Of a stretch of 64,000 nucleotides of DNA, positions 1 through 6,933 are shown in pieces. The notes beneath the pieces are model-generated. The model was not told the DNA's origin and did no database searches. It saw nothing but the letters and a program-made list of their open reading frames with translations. How positions within the stretch are numbered: position 1 is the stretch's first letter; each line of letters opens with the position of its first letter. The DNA comes from Acrocarpospora phusangensis (GTDB lineage Bacteria > Actinomycetota > Actinomycetes > Streptosporangiales > Streptosporangiaceae). The position numbers and the translations under genes are program-made. The stretch lies in contig NZ_BOOA01000013.1 of the NCBI RefSeq assembly GCF_016862995.1, positions 1-64,000 on the forward strand, read 5' to 3'.

Positions 1-580
1 CCGTCCCGCCGGGCCGGACGACGTTGACAGTGATGCGGCGCGGGCCGAAGTCACGCGCCCACCCGCGGGCGAGCTGGTCGACGGCCGCCTTGCTCGCCGA
101 GTATTCGGCGACGCCGGGGACGGGAACCCGCTCGGCGACGTTGCTCCCCACCAGGATGACGCGTCCGCCGTCCGGCAGGAAACGGGCGGCGGCGTGCGTG
201 GTCACGATGGTCCCCAGCACGTTGGTGGCCAGCATCTGCTGGACCCCGTCGAGAAGGTCCAGGTCCACCTGGTCCACGGTGCCCATCACGGCGATGCCGG
301 CGGAGTTCACCAGCACGTCGATCCGGCCGCCCAGGAACTCGGCGGCCCGCTCGACGGCCGTCGACGCCTCGTGCGGAACGGCCTGGTCGGTCTGTACGGC
401 GAGCGCCTTCGCCCCGAGCGCGGCCAGCTCGGCGACGACCTTCTCCGCCTGCTCGCGCGACTTCCGGTAGGTGATGACGACGTTCGCGCCCTCGCGGGCG
501 AACTCACGGGCGATCTCCGCGCCGATCCCCCGCGACCCTCCGGTCACGAGCGCGGTCTTTCCTGCCAGTGCCTCGGTCAT
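1..580 (-). CDS. SDR family NAD(P)-dependent oxidoreductase (3' part missing)
   Basis: Classical short-chain dehydrogenase, truncated by the window edge; about 193 residues are visible. The Rossmann dinucleotide motif TGGSRGIG is at residues 13-20, the structural VNSAG motif follows near residue 90, and the catalytic YSASK sits near residue 155. The last visible part (GPRRITVNVVRPGGT) is the segment after the active-site helix, so only the C-terminal substrate loop and last strand are missing. Two ATGs are in frame; I chose the one at 580 because AAGGAG lies 8 nt upstream, whereas the ATG at 586 would be only 2 nt from it. Substrate is unknown. A MerR-style promoter lies directly upstream. 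Confidence 0.9.
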   Translation of the reverse strand, partial: MTEALAGKTALVTGGSRGIGAEIAREFAREGANVVITYRKSREQAEKVVAELAALGAKALAVQTDQAVPHEASTAVERAAEFLGGRIDVLVNSAGIAVMGTVDQVDLDLLDGVQQMLATNVLGTIVTTHAAARFLPDGGRVILVGSNVAERVPVPGVAEYSASKAAVDQLARGWARDFGPRRITVNVVRPGGT

Positions 581-624
581 GGCCATATCTCCTTGTGATC
601 TTCGGTGGCTTCAACCTCGGCCAG

Positions 625-656
625 ACGCTAGACGTTGACATTAATGTGAATGTCAA
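625..656 (-). promoter_or_regulatory. MerR-type promoter/operator of the SDR gene
   Basis: Read on the minus strand, a -35 hexamer TTGACA (651-656) and a -10-like TAGCGT (625-630) are separated by 20 bp. The -35 is the outer edge of a perfect inverted repeat, arms of 8 bp (TTGACATT/AATGTCAA, 635-656) with a 6-bp centre. An inverted repeat inside an over-long spacer is the hallmark of promoters controlled by MerR-family activators. No MerR gene is visible beside it; the regulator may lie outside the window. Confidence 0.55.
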
Positions 657-793
657 GCGTGCCGCGGACAGGTCCTGAATCCCGGTCAAGCTCCGCCCGT
701 CTACTCAATTGAACACAAGGTGAAATTGCCGCATATTTCACACTTCGTCTGTGAGGCCGCAGGAAGAATTAGCGGAGGCTGCCGTTTCTGGGT

Positions 794-2086
794 ATGCCTT
801 TGGGTATGAGGCCCATCCTGCCCTGGAGCACGTGCGCCACGAGCGCCGACTGCGTAGGGGTGGCGCGGCAGCCGTACGGGCGCTGTCTGCACCACCTGGA
901 AGCCGAAGAGCTGGAGGCGTGCCTGCACGCTTTCTCCCCCGGGCAGGCGGTGGACCTGCGCGGCACGGTCATCACCGGCGAGCTGCTCGACCGCATCCTC
1001 ACCGCCACCGGCCGCAAGGTGGGCCGGGCCAGGTTCGACTCCGCCAGGTTCCTGTCCCCCGCCCGCTTCGCCGACGTGGCCTTCACCGCCGACGCCTCCT
1101 TCGACGGCGCCTCCTTCGACGGTCTCGCCTCCTTCTTCGGCACCGGCTTCGCCGGCAACGCCAGCTTCCACCGCGTCCGCTTCGCCCGCGAGTTCTCCCT
1201 GTACGGCTCCCGCGTCCGCGGCCACCTCTCCCTCGACCACGCGGTGATCGCCCACGACGCCCTGTTCGGCGAGGCGTGCCTGGGCTCGGCCTCCTTCCGC
1301 GCCGCGGAGTTCCACGGCTTCGCCTCCTTCGACCGGACCAGGTTCCACGGCGACGCGACCTTCCGGGGCGCGCGGTTCTGGCGGGCGGTGTCCTTCCGGC
1401 GCACCGGGTTCGACGGCTCGTCCGGGTTCGAGTCGGTGCGTTTCGTCGGCAAGGCGTTCCTGGCGCCGTCGGCGGTGGCCAGGAGGCTGGTGCTGACCGA
1501 GGCGCGGGCGCAGGGCGCGGTGGAGATCGACGCCACCGGGTGCCCGGTGGTGCTGGACGGGGCCCGGGTGCTCGGGCGGCTGGTGCTCCGGCTCGGGGAC
1601 GCGGACCTGGATCTGCGCGGCCTGGTCAGCCGGGGGACCTCCAGCGTGACCCGGCGCGGCGGCGAGGTCCGGGTGGTGTCGGTGGACCGGCTGGACGCCG
1701 AGGAGCTGACCATCGACGGCGCCGACCTGAGCGGGTGCCATCTGCCGGGGGTGCTCGGTCCCGAAGGGCTGCGGCTGCGGGACTGCGTGTTCGCGGCCAC
1801 CCCGAGCGGCGGGCACCAGCTGCGGCTCAGCTGGCCGCCCCGCTGGCCACCGCGGTGGACGGGCCGGTGGACGGGGCGGTGGAGAGGGCGGTGGAGGCGG
1901 CGGGAGAGCCGGGCCGGAGGGTCCCGGTTACCCATGATCAAGGTCAGCTGGTTCGCGCTGGCCGCGCTGGTCACGGTGGCCGCGCTGGTGCTGTCGGCCG
2001 TGCCGCAGCCCAGCTCGCGCCGCCCGATCGGCCACCGCCCGACCACGCCGCCGGTGGCCACCCAGCACAGCGGCCTGCACGGGTGA
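794..2086 (+). CDS. Membrane-anchored pentapeptide-repeat protein
   Basis: 430 residues. An N-terminal Cys-containing segment and a short helical region (LEAEELEACL, then DLRGTVITGELLDRIL) precede about 15 degenerate pentapeptide repeats of the A(S/R)F type (residues ~75-215, for example ASFDGASFDG), which should fold as a right-handed beta helix. A second repeat-like block (~280-345) follows. Then come six WxxR tetrads (residues 347-370) and one hydrophobic segment (~385-402, WFALAALVTVAALVL) with a short Pro/Thr/His tail. Function is unknown; such proteins are common in actinomycetes as scaffolds. The start is uncertain: GGAGG lies 15 nt upstream of the first ATG, and Met5 is an alternative. 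Confidence 0.75.
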   Translation: MPLGMRPILPWSTCATSADCVGVARQPYGRCLHHLEAEELEACLHAFSPGQAVDLRGTVITGELLDRILTATGRKVGRARFDSARFLSPARFADVAFTADASFDGASFDGLASFFGTGFAGNASFHRVRFAREFSLYGSRVRGHLSLDHAVIAHDALFGEACLGSASFRAAEFHGFASFDRTRFHGDATFRGARFWRAVSFRRTGFDGSSGFESVRFVGKAFLAPSAVARRLVLTEARAQGAVEIDATGCPVVLDGARVLGRLVLRLGDADLDLRGLVSRGTSSVTRRGGEVRVVSVDRLDAEELTIDGADLSGCHLPGVLGPEGLRLRDCVFAATPSGGHQLRLSWPPRWPPRWTGRWTGRWRGRWRRRESRAGGSRLPMIKVSWFALAALVTVAALVLSAVPQPSSRRPIGHRPTTPPVATQHSGLHG

Positions 2087-2111
2087 CCCGGGTTCCCCGG
2101 GGGCCGGGTCA
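2084..2111 (+). terminator. Hairpin at the end of the pentapeptide-repeat gene
   Basis: TGACCCGG (2084-2091) and CCGGGTCA (2104-2111) form a perfect 8-bp stem that includes the stop codon. The loop itself contains a CCCC/GGGG pairing. There is no clear T run, so this is a candidate terminator or 3' stabiliser only. Confidence 0.4.
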
Positions 2112-2164
2112 GGGTAACCCCTGATGCCCACCGGCGACCCCGGCGCGTACCCTGGCAGGCGACC

Positions 2165-2842
2165 ATGGAGACATTGACCGCCACCGAGACCGTCGACGCG
2201 TACGTCGCCCGGCTGGGCCGCGCGCTGCGCGGGCCCGGCAGGCTGAAGCGGGACATGCTCGCGGAGGCCCGCGACAGCCTGCTCGACGCCGCCGAGGCCT
2301 ACCGGGCCGACGGCCTGGACCGGGACCGCGCCGAACGCCTCGCGATCGAGGACTTCGGGCCGGTCGACGTGATCGCGCCCGGCTACCAGGAGGAGCTGAC
2401 CGCGGGCCAGGGGCGCAGGACGGCGGCGGTGCTGTTCGTCACCGTGCCGTTCACCGCGCTCATGTGGTCGGCGATCTGGCACATCTTCCCGGCGGCCGAG
2501 ACGGCGGCGAAGCCGGCCTGGTTCGGCGGCGTCGCGGTCACGGTCGACTACCTCCAGCTGACCACCGGCCTGCTGAGCGGCCTGGTGCTGTTCGCGCTGC
2601 GCCGGGGCCGCCGCACCCGGGTGCTGACCCGCTCGCTCGGGCTGCTCGTGCTGGGGCAGATGCCGGTGATGGCGGTGCTCTGCTCGGCCCTGGTCTGGGG
2701 GTCGCGGCACGCGGTGGACCTGGCCTCGTACCCGCCGGGCACGGTCGCGACGTATCTCAGCATCGGGCTCTGGGCGTGGCAGCTGTGGTGCGCCTCCCGG
2801 TGCCTCAGATTCAGCGCGAAGGGGACGGCTCCGGCCGTCTGA
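2165..2842 (+). CDS. HAAS/permease-prefix domain membrane protein
   Basis: 225 residues. The first ~80 residues are a cytosolic helical domain (VDAYVARLGRALRGP... DMLAEARDSLLDA ... AIEDFGPVD) typical of the HAAS or permease prefix domain 1 family, which often sits next to PadR regulators. Four hydrophobic segments follow (about 85-103, 120-145, 155-180, 195-212). The ATG has GGCAGG 8 nt upstream. The stop lies 4 bp from the stop of a convergent PadR gene, so the pair is in the usual neighbourhood but in an unusual tail-to-tail orientation. Role unknown. Confidence 0.7.
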   Translation: METLTATETVDAYVARLGRALRGPGRLKRDMLAEARDSLLDAAEAYRADGLDRDRAERLAIEDFGPVDVIAPGYQEELTAGQGRRTAAVLFVTVPFTALMWSAIWHIFPAAETAAKPAWFGGVAVTVDYLQLTTGLLSGLVLFALRRGRRTRVLTRSLGLLVLGQMPVMAVLCSALVWGSRHAVDLASYPPGTVATYLSIGLWAWQLWCASRCLRFSAKGTAPAV

Positions 2843-2846
2843 GGGA

Positions 2847-3170
2847 TCAGCGGGAGGGGTTCAGGACGCTGCCGATCACGCTGGTGAACGAGGTCCAGGC
2901 GGACCGTTCCCCCGCCAGCTCGGCGCGGCCCGCGCCGGTCAGCCGGTAGGTGCGGCGCCTGCGCCCGCCGACGGTGGCCCACTCGCTGGCCAGGAACCCC
3001 GCGCGCTCCAGCCGGCGCAGCGCGGGATAGATCGTTCCGGTGGGCAGGTCGAGCACGCCGCCGCTGCGATCCCGGAGGGCCTCGATGATGGCGTAGCCGT
3101 GCCGCGGCTCGTGTTCCAGCACCGAGAGAAGCAGGGCGTCCAGATGCCCGCGGAGTGCGTCGGCGTTCAC
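2847..3170 (-). CDS. PadR-family transcriptional regulator
   Basis: 107 residues, the length of the compact PadR subfamily. The winged helix is clear: LDALLLSVLEHEPRHGYAIIEAL, then LPTGTIYPALRRLERAGF (recognition helix), then the wing GGRRRRTYRLTGAGR. It is divergent from cydA across a 78-bp gap that holds three ATGTAG repeats, so the simplest reading is that it represses itself and the cytochrome bd cluster. The inducing ligand cannot be read from sequence. Confidence 0.88.
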   Translation of the reverse strand: MNADALRGHLDALLLSVLEHEPRHGYAIIEALRDRSGGVLDLPTGTIYPALRRLERAGFLASEWATVGGRRRRTYRLTGAGRAELAGERSAWTSFTSVIGSVLNPSR

Positions 3171-3194
3171 GCGTTTACCCTATCCGGCGTCATC

Positions 3195-3230
3195 ATGTAG
3201 CCAGTCTACATGTAGGCTCTCTATATGTAG
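3195..3230. promoter_or_regulatory. PadR operator cluster between padR and cydA
   Basis: ATGTAG occurs at 3195, 3210 and 3225, exactly 15 bp apart. The first copy pairs with CTACAT (3206-3211) as an inverted repeat around a 5-bp centre, and CTACATGTAG (3206-3215) is itself a perfect palindrome. ATGT/ACAT half-sites are typical of PadR operators. The cluster ends 18 bp before the cydA start. Confidence 0.65.
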
Positions 3231-3248
3231 CCACGCATAAGGAGCCTC

Positions 3249-4415
3249 ATGGACGTTCTTGACCTGGCCAGGCTGCAGTTCGCGGTGACCGGAAGCCTGC
3301 ACTTCCTGTTCGTCGCGCTGACGCTCGGCCTGGCCCCTCTTGTCGCGATCATGAACACCCGGTACGTCCGCAAGGGCGACCCCGAACTGGAGCGCATGAC
3401 CCGGTTCTGGGGCCAGATCTACGTCACCAACTACGCGCTCGGCATCGTCACCGGCCTCGTGATGGAGTTCCAGTTCGGGCTGAGCTGGAGCGGCCTCACC
3501 CACTACGCGGGCGATGTCTTCGGCGCGCCGCTGGCCGTCGAGACGCTGGTCGCGTTCTTCCTGGAGTCCACCTTCCTGGGCCTGTGGATCTTCGGCTGGC
3601 ACAAGCTGCCGAAGCGGCTCCACCTGGCCTGCATCTGGCTGGTCACCCTGACCGCGTACGCCTCCGCGTTCTGGATCATGGTGGGCAACTCGTTCCTGCA
3701 GAACCCGGCGGGCGCGGTCGTCCGCGGCGACCACCTGGAGCTCGTCGACTTCGGGGCGCTGCTCGGCAACCCGACGCTGGTGATGGCGCTGCCCCACGTG
3801 CTCGCCGCGGGGCTGCTGACCGCGGGGTGCGTGGTGATGGGGGCCAGTGCGTACCAGCTGTTCCGGAGGACGGCTGAGCAGGCCTTCTTCACCAGGTCGC
3901 TGCGGATCGGCGTGGTCACCGCCTTCGCGGGCGCGTTTCTGACGAGCGGCTTCGGCTATGCCCAGTTCGGGTTCGTGGACTCCGTCCAGCCGGACAAATG
4001 GTCGGCGACTCCCCTGGCCGGGACCGGGCTCGGGAGCATGCAGATGATCGGCGAGACGATGGTCCTGCTCACCATGCTCGCCCTGATCTGCGTGAAATGG
4101 CTGCCGCGCTGGCGGTGGGCGCACCCGGTGCTGATGCTGATCACGCCGCTGCCGTTCATCGCCCTGATCCTCGGGTGGATCGCCCGCGAGGTGGGCCGCC
4201 AGCCCTGGCTCATCTACAACAAGCTCACGGTCGCCGACGCGCTCACCCCCGGGCTCACCCAGGGCCGGATCATGCTCTCCTTCGTCGCCTTCGCCGGAGT
4301 GCTCGGCCTGCTCGCGGTCGTCGACTACCTGCTGATCGCCCGCCTGGTCCGGCGCGGCCCCGCCGTGATCGCGCTGGGCGAGCAGCCCGCGCCCCAGCCC
4401 GTCCTGACCTTCTGA
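3249..4415 (+). CDS. cydA: Cytochrome bd oxidase subunit I, short form
   Basis: Quinol oxidase subunit carrying hemes b558, b595 and d in the membrane. At 388 residues it is much shorter than the E. coli-type protein (about 520). The conserved features are present: His19 in SLHFLFVALTLG, the two Glu of VETLVAFFLESTF, the His of ALPHVLAAG, and GRQPW near residue 316. The periplasmic Q loop that should follow helix 5 is almost absent: the chain runs from QPDKWSATP nearly directly to MQMIGETMV, which aligns with the heme b558 methionine region. RBS AAGGAG precedes the ATG. First gene of cydAB-DC, under the PadR operators. Confidence 0.9.
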   Translation: MDVLDLARLQFAVTGSLHFLFVALTLGLAPLVAIMNTRYVRKGDPELERMTRFWGQIYVTNYALGIVTGLVMEFQFGLSWSGLTHYAGDVFGAPLAVETLVAFFLESTFLGLWIFGWHKLPKRLHLACIWLVTLTAYASAFWIMVGNSFLQNPAGAVVRGDHLELVDFGALLGNPTLVMALPHVLAAGLLTAGCVVMGASAYQLFRRTAEQAFFTRSLRIGVVTAFAGAFLTSGFGYAQFGFVDSVQPDKWSATPLAGTGLGSMQMIGETMVLLTMLALICVKWLPRWRWAHPVLMLITPLPFIALILGWIAREVGRQPWLIYNKLTVADALTPGLTQGRIMLSFVAFAGVLGLLAVVDYLLIARLVRRGPAVIALGEQPAPQPVLTF

Positions 4416-4426
4416 AGGAGCTGTAA

Positions 4427-5161
4427 ATGGAGATCCTCTGGTTCGGGATCCTCGCCGTGCTGCTGGCCGGCTACTTCGCCCTGGAGGGCTTCGACATCGG
4501 GGTCGGGCTGCTGCTGCCCTTCACCGCGGAGCGCGACCGGGCGGTGGGCGCGATCGCGCCGTTCGTGCTGGCCAACGAGGTGTGGCTGGTGGCCGTCGTC
4601 GGCGTGCTGTTCGGCGCGTTCCCGTCACTCGAAGGGGAGGTGCTGAGCGGGCTCTACCCGGTCGTGGTGGGGCTGCTGGTGTCGTGGATCCTGCGGGACG
4701 CCGGGCTGTGGTTCCGGCGCAGGCTGGACGGGGCCCGCTGGCGGTCGTTCTGGACGGCGGCGGTGGCCCTGGGCTCGCTGGGGCTGGCGCTGTCCTGGGG
4801 CGGGGTGATCGCGGGCATCACCGGCGCTCCCGCACTACTCGGCGTCGTGTACGGGGTCGTGGTGGCCGTGCTGTTCGCCTTCCACGGGTGGACGTTCCTG
4901 GCGTGGCGGCTGCCGGAGGAGGCCGCGGCGCAGGGCGCGAGCCGTACGGGCAGGGCCCTGGCGGGGTCGGCGGCGGTGGCCTGCCTGCCGATCGTGGTGC
5001 CGCTGGCCGCGCTCGCCCCCGAGGTGGTCGGCAGGGCCGCCCCGTCGGCGACCCTGACGGTGCTGAGCCTTATCGTGTTGCCAGTCGTGCCCCTCCTGGC
5101 CGGCGCGCAGATCTGGGTCTGGCGGGCGTTCCGGAGGGGCGCCGTCCCGACCTTCTTCTAG
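4427..5161 (+). CDS. cydB: Cytochrome bd oxidase subunit II, short form
   Basis: 244 residues against the usual 330-380. The N terminus is canonical (FGILAVLLAGYFALEGFDIGVGLLLPF), as is the stretch IAPFVLANEVWLVAVVGVLFGAFP. About seven to eight hydrophobic segments can be seen. The ATG follows an AAGGAG 6 nt upstream, 11 bp after cydA. Both bd subunits are thus reduced, which suggests a consistent miniature form rather than a mutation in one gene. Confidence 0.9.
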   Translation: MEILWFGILAVLLAGYFALEGFDIGVGLLLPFTAERDRAVGAIAPFVLANEVWLVAVVGVLFGAFPSLEGEVLSGLYPVVVGLLVSWILRDAGLWFRRRLDGARWRSFWTAAVALGSLGLALSWGGVIAGITGAPALLGVVYGVVVAVLFAFHGWTFLAWRLPEEAAAQGASRTGRALAGSAAVACLPIVVPLAALAPEVVGRAAPSATLTVLSLIVLPVVPLLAGAQIWVWRAFRRGAVPTFF

Positions 5162-5185
5162 CTCCCTGCTCACTCCGGAGGGCTC

Positions 5186-6811
5186 GTGCACCGGGATCTC
5201 ATGCGGTCGCTGCCGCGCCGGCACCTGGCCGTCTGCCTGGGCGCGGCGATCGTGGCCGGCCTGCTCGTGCTGGTCCAGGCCGAACTGCTGGCCGGGGTGC
5301 TGTCCGGCCGGTTCGCGGTCGCGGCGCTGCTGCCGCTGGCGCTGGTGGTCGCGCTGCGGGGGGCGCTCGGCTGGGCGCAGGGCATCGCGGCCGGGCGTAC
5401 CGCGAGCGGGGTGAAGTCGCTGCTGCGGCACCGGCTGCTGTCCCGGTTCCAGGAGATGAGCCCGGCCGAGCACCGGTCGGGGGAGCTGGTCACGCTGACC
5501 GGGCGGGGGCTGGACGCGCTCGATCCGTACCTGACGGGGTATCTGCCGTCGGTGGCGGTGGCCGCCGTGGTTCCCGTCGCGGTGCTGGTCCGGCTCTTCG
5601 TGGCGGACCTGGCGACGGCGGTCATCGTGCTGCTCACGCTGCCGCTGATCCCGATCTTCGGGGCGCTGGTGGGCATGACCACCAAGGCCGTCACCGAGCG
5701 GCAGTGGCGGGCGCTGGCGCGGCTCGGCGGGCACTTCCTGGACGTGGTGCGCGGCCTGCCCACGCTGCGGGCCTTCGGGCGGGCGCGCTACCAGGCGTCG
5801 GTGATCCACGCGGTGGCCGGGGAGCACCGGCGGGCGACCATGCGCACGCTGCGGGTGGCGTTCCTGTCCTCGCTGGTGCTCGAACTGGTGGCGTCGTTGT
5901 CGCTGGCGCTGGTCGCGGTGCCGGTGGGGTTGCGGCTGCTGTCCGGGTCGCTGAATCTGGAGACGGCGCTGCTGGTGCTGCTGCTGGCGCCGGAGGCGTA
6001 CCTGCCGTTGCGGGCGATGGGGACCAGGTTCCACGCCGCGATGGAGGGGGTGACGGCCGCCGACCAGGCGTTCGCGCTGCTCCGGGAGGAAGGCGGGGAA
6101 CGGTCCGGGCGGCTGGACCCGCCGGACGGGGTGCCGGAGATCCGGCTGGAGTCGGTCACCGTGCGGTACCCGGGCCGGGAGGACGCGGCGCTGAGCGACG
6201 TCTCGCTCGTCATCGGGGCGGGTGAGCGGGTCGCGCTGGTGGGGCCGAGCGGGGCCGGCAAGAGCACCCTGCTCCACCTGCTGCTCGGGTTCGTCTCCCC
6301 GGCCGAGGGACGCGTGCTCGTCGGCGGCGTCGACCTGGCCGACCTCGACCTGGACGCCTGGCGGCGCCGCCTCGCCTTCGTGCCCCAGCGCCCCCACCTG
6401 TTCGCCACCTCGGTCGCCGACAACATCCGGCTCGGCTCCTCCGCCTCCCCCGGCCAGGTCCGTACGGCTGCCGCCGCCGCCCAGGCCGCCGAGTTCGCGG
6501 AAGCCCTCCCCGACGGGTACGACACGGTGCTCGGCGAACGCGGCGCGAACCTGTCGGCAGGACAGCGCCAGCGGGTCGCCCTGGCCCGCGCCTTCTGCCG
6601 CCCCGACGCCCGGGTGCTCCTCCTGGACGAGCCGACCGCCCGCCTCGACGGCCGCAGCGAGGCCGCCGTCCTCGACTCCACCCGCGCCCTCGCCGAAGGC
6701 CGTACCGCCGTCATCGTGGCCCACCGCCCCGCCATGATCGACCTCGCCGACCGCGTCATCCGCATCACCGGCGGCGTCATCACCGAAGACTCCCTGAGGA
6801 CCTCCCGATGA
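5186..6811 (+). CDS. cydD: ABC exporter CydD (thiol/heme-linked, bd oxidase assembly)
   Basis: 541 residues, GTG start with GGAGG upstream, 24 bp after cydB. Half-transporter: six hydrophobic segments in residues ~15-290, then a nucleotide-binding domain with Walker A GPSGAGKS (~353), signature LSAGQRQR, Walker B LLLDEPTARLD and the H-loop IVAHRP. CydDC exports glutathione/cysteine and is needed for bd assembly in E. coli; actinomycetes lack glutathione, so the exported thiol may differ. The stop TGA overlaps the ATG of the following mini-gene. Confidence 0.88.
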   Translation: MHRDLMRSLPRRHLAVCLGAAIVAGLLVLVQAELLAGVLSGRFAVAALLPLALVVALRGALGWAQGIAAGRTASGVKSLLRHRLLSRFQEMSPAEHRSGELVTLTGRGLDALDPYLTGYLPSVAVAAVVPVAVLVRLFVADLATAVIVLLTLPLIPIFGALVGMTTKAVTERQWRALARLGGHFLDVVRGLPTLRAFGRARYQASVIHAVAGEHRRATMRTLRVAFLSSLVLELVASLSLALVAVPVGLRLLSGSLNLETALLVLLLAPEAYLPLRAMGTRFHAAMEGVTAADQAFALLREEGGERSGRLDPPDGVPEIRLESVTVRYPGREDAALSDVSLVIGAGERVALVGPSGAGKSTLLHLLLGFVSPAEGRVLVGGVDLADLDLDAWRRRLAFVPQRPHLFATSVADNIRLGSSASPGQVRTAAAAAQAAEFAEALPDGYDTVLGERGANLSAGQRQRVALARAFCRPDARVLLLDEPTARLDGRSEAAVLDSTRALAEGRTAVIVAHRPAMIDLADRVIRITGGVITEDSLRTSR

Positions 6812-6933
6812 GCACCCCGGCCCCGCCCCTCCTGACCGCCCGGCCGGCCGGGCGTCCCGCCGAACCGGCCGACCCACTCGGGAGGATGCCGATGAGCATC
6901 CTGATCCTGCCCCTCCCGGGAGGCCGCCGATGA
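6808..6933 (+). CDS. 41-codon mini-ORF coupled between cydD and cydC
   Basis: ATG at 6808 overlaps the cydD stop as ATGA, and its own TGA (6931-6933) overlaps the cydC ATG (6930) as ATGA. The product starts MSTPAPPLLTARPAGR and ends ILILPLPGGRR; it resembles nothing I know. Its DNA contains three near copies of the start region (ATGAGCACC at 6808, ATGAGCATC at 6892, ATGAGCACC at 6930), so it may have arisen by duplication of the cydC initiation site. It could serve only to keep ribosomes moving from cydD to cydC. Coding status is uncertain. Confidence 0.45.
   Translation: MSTPAPPLLTARPAGRPAEPADPLGRMPMSILILPLPGGRR

Noticed and set aside
1832-2086. Frameshift between the pentapeptide domain and its C terminus
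   Set aside because: The third codon positions stay GC-rich and the hydrophobic segment is in the same frame, so no shift is needed.
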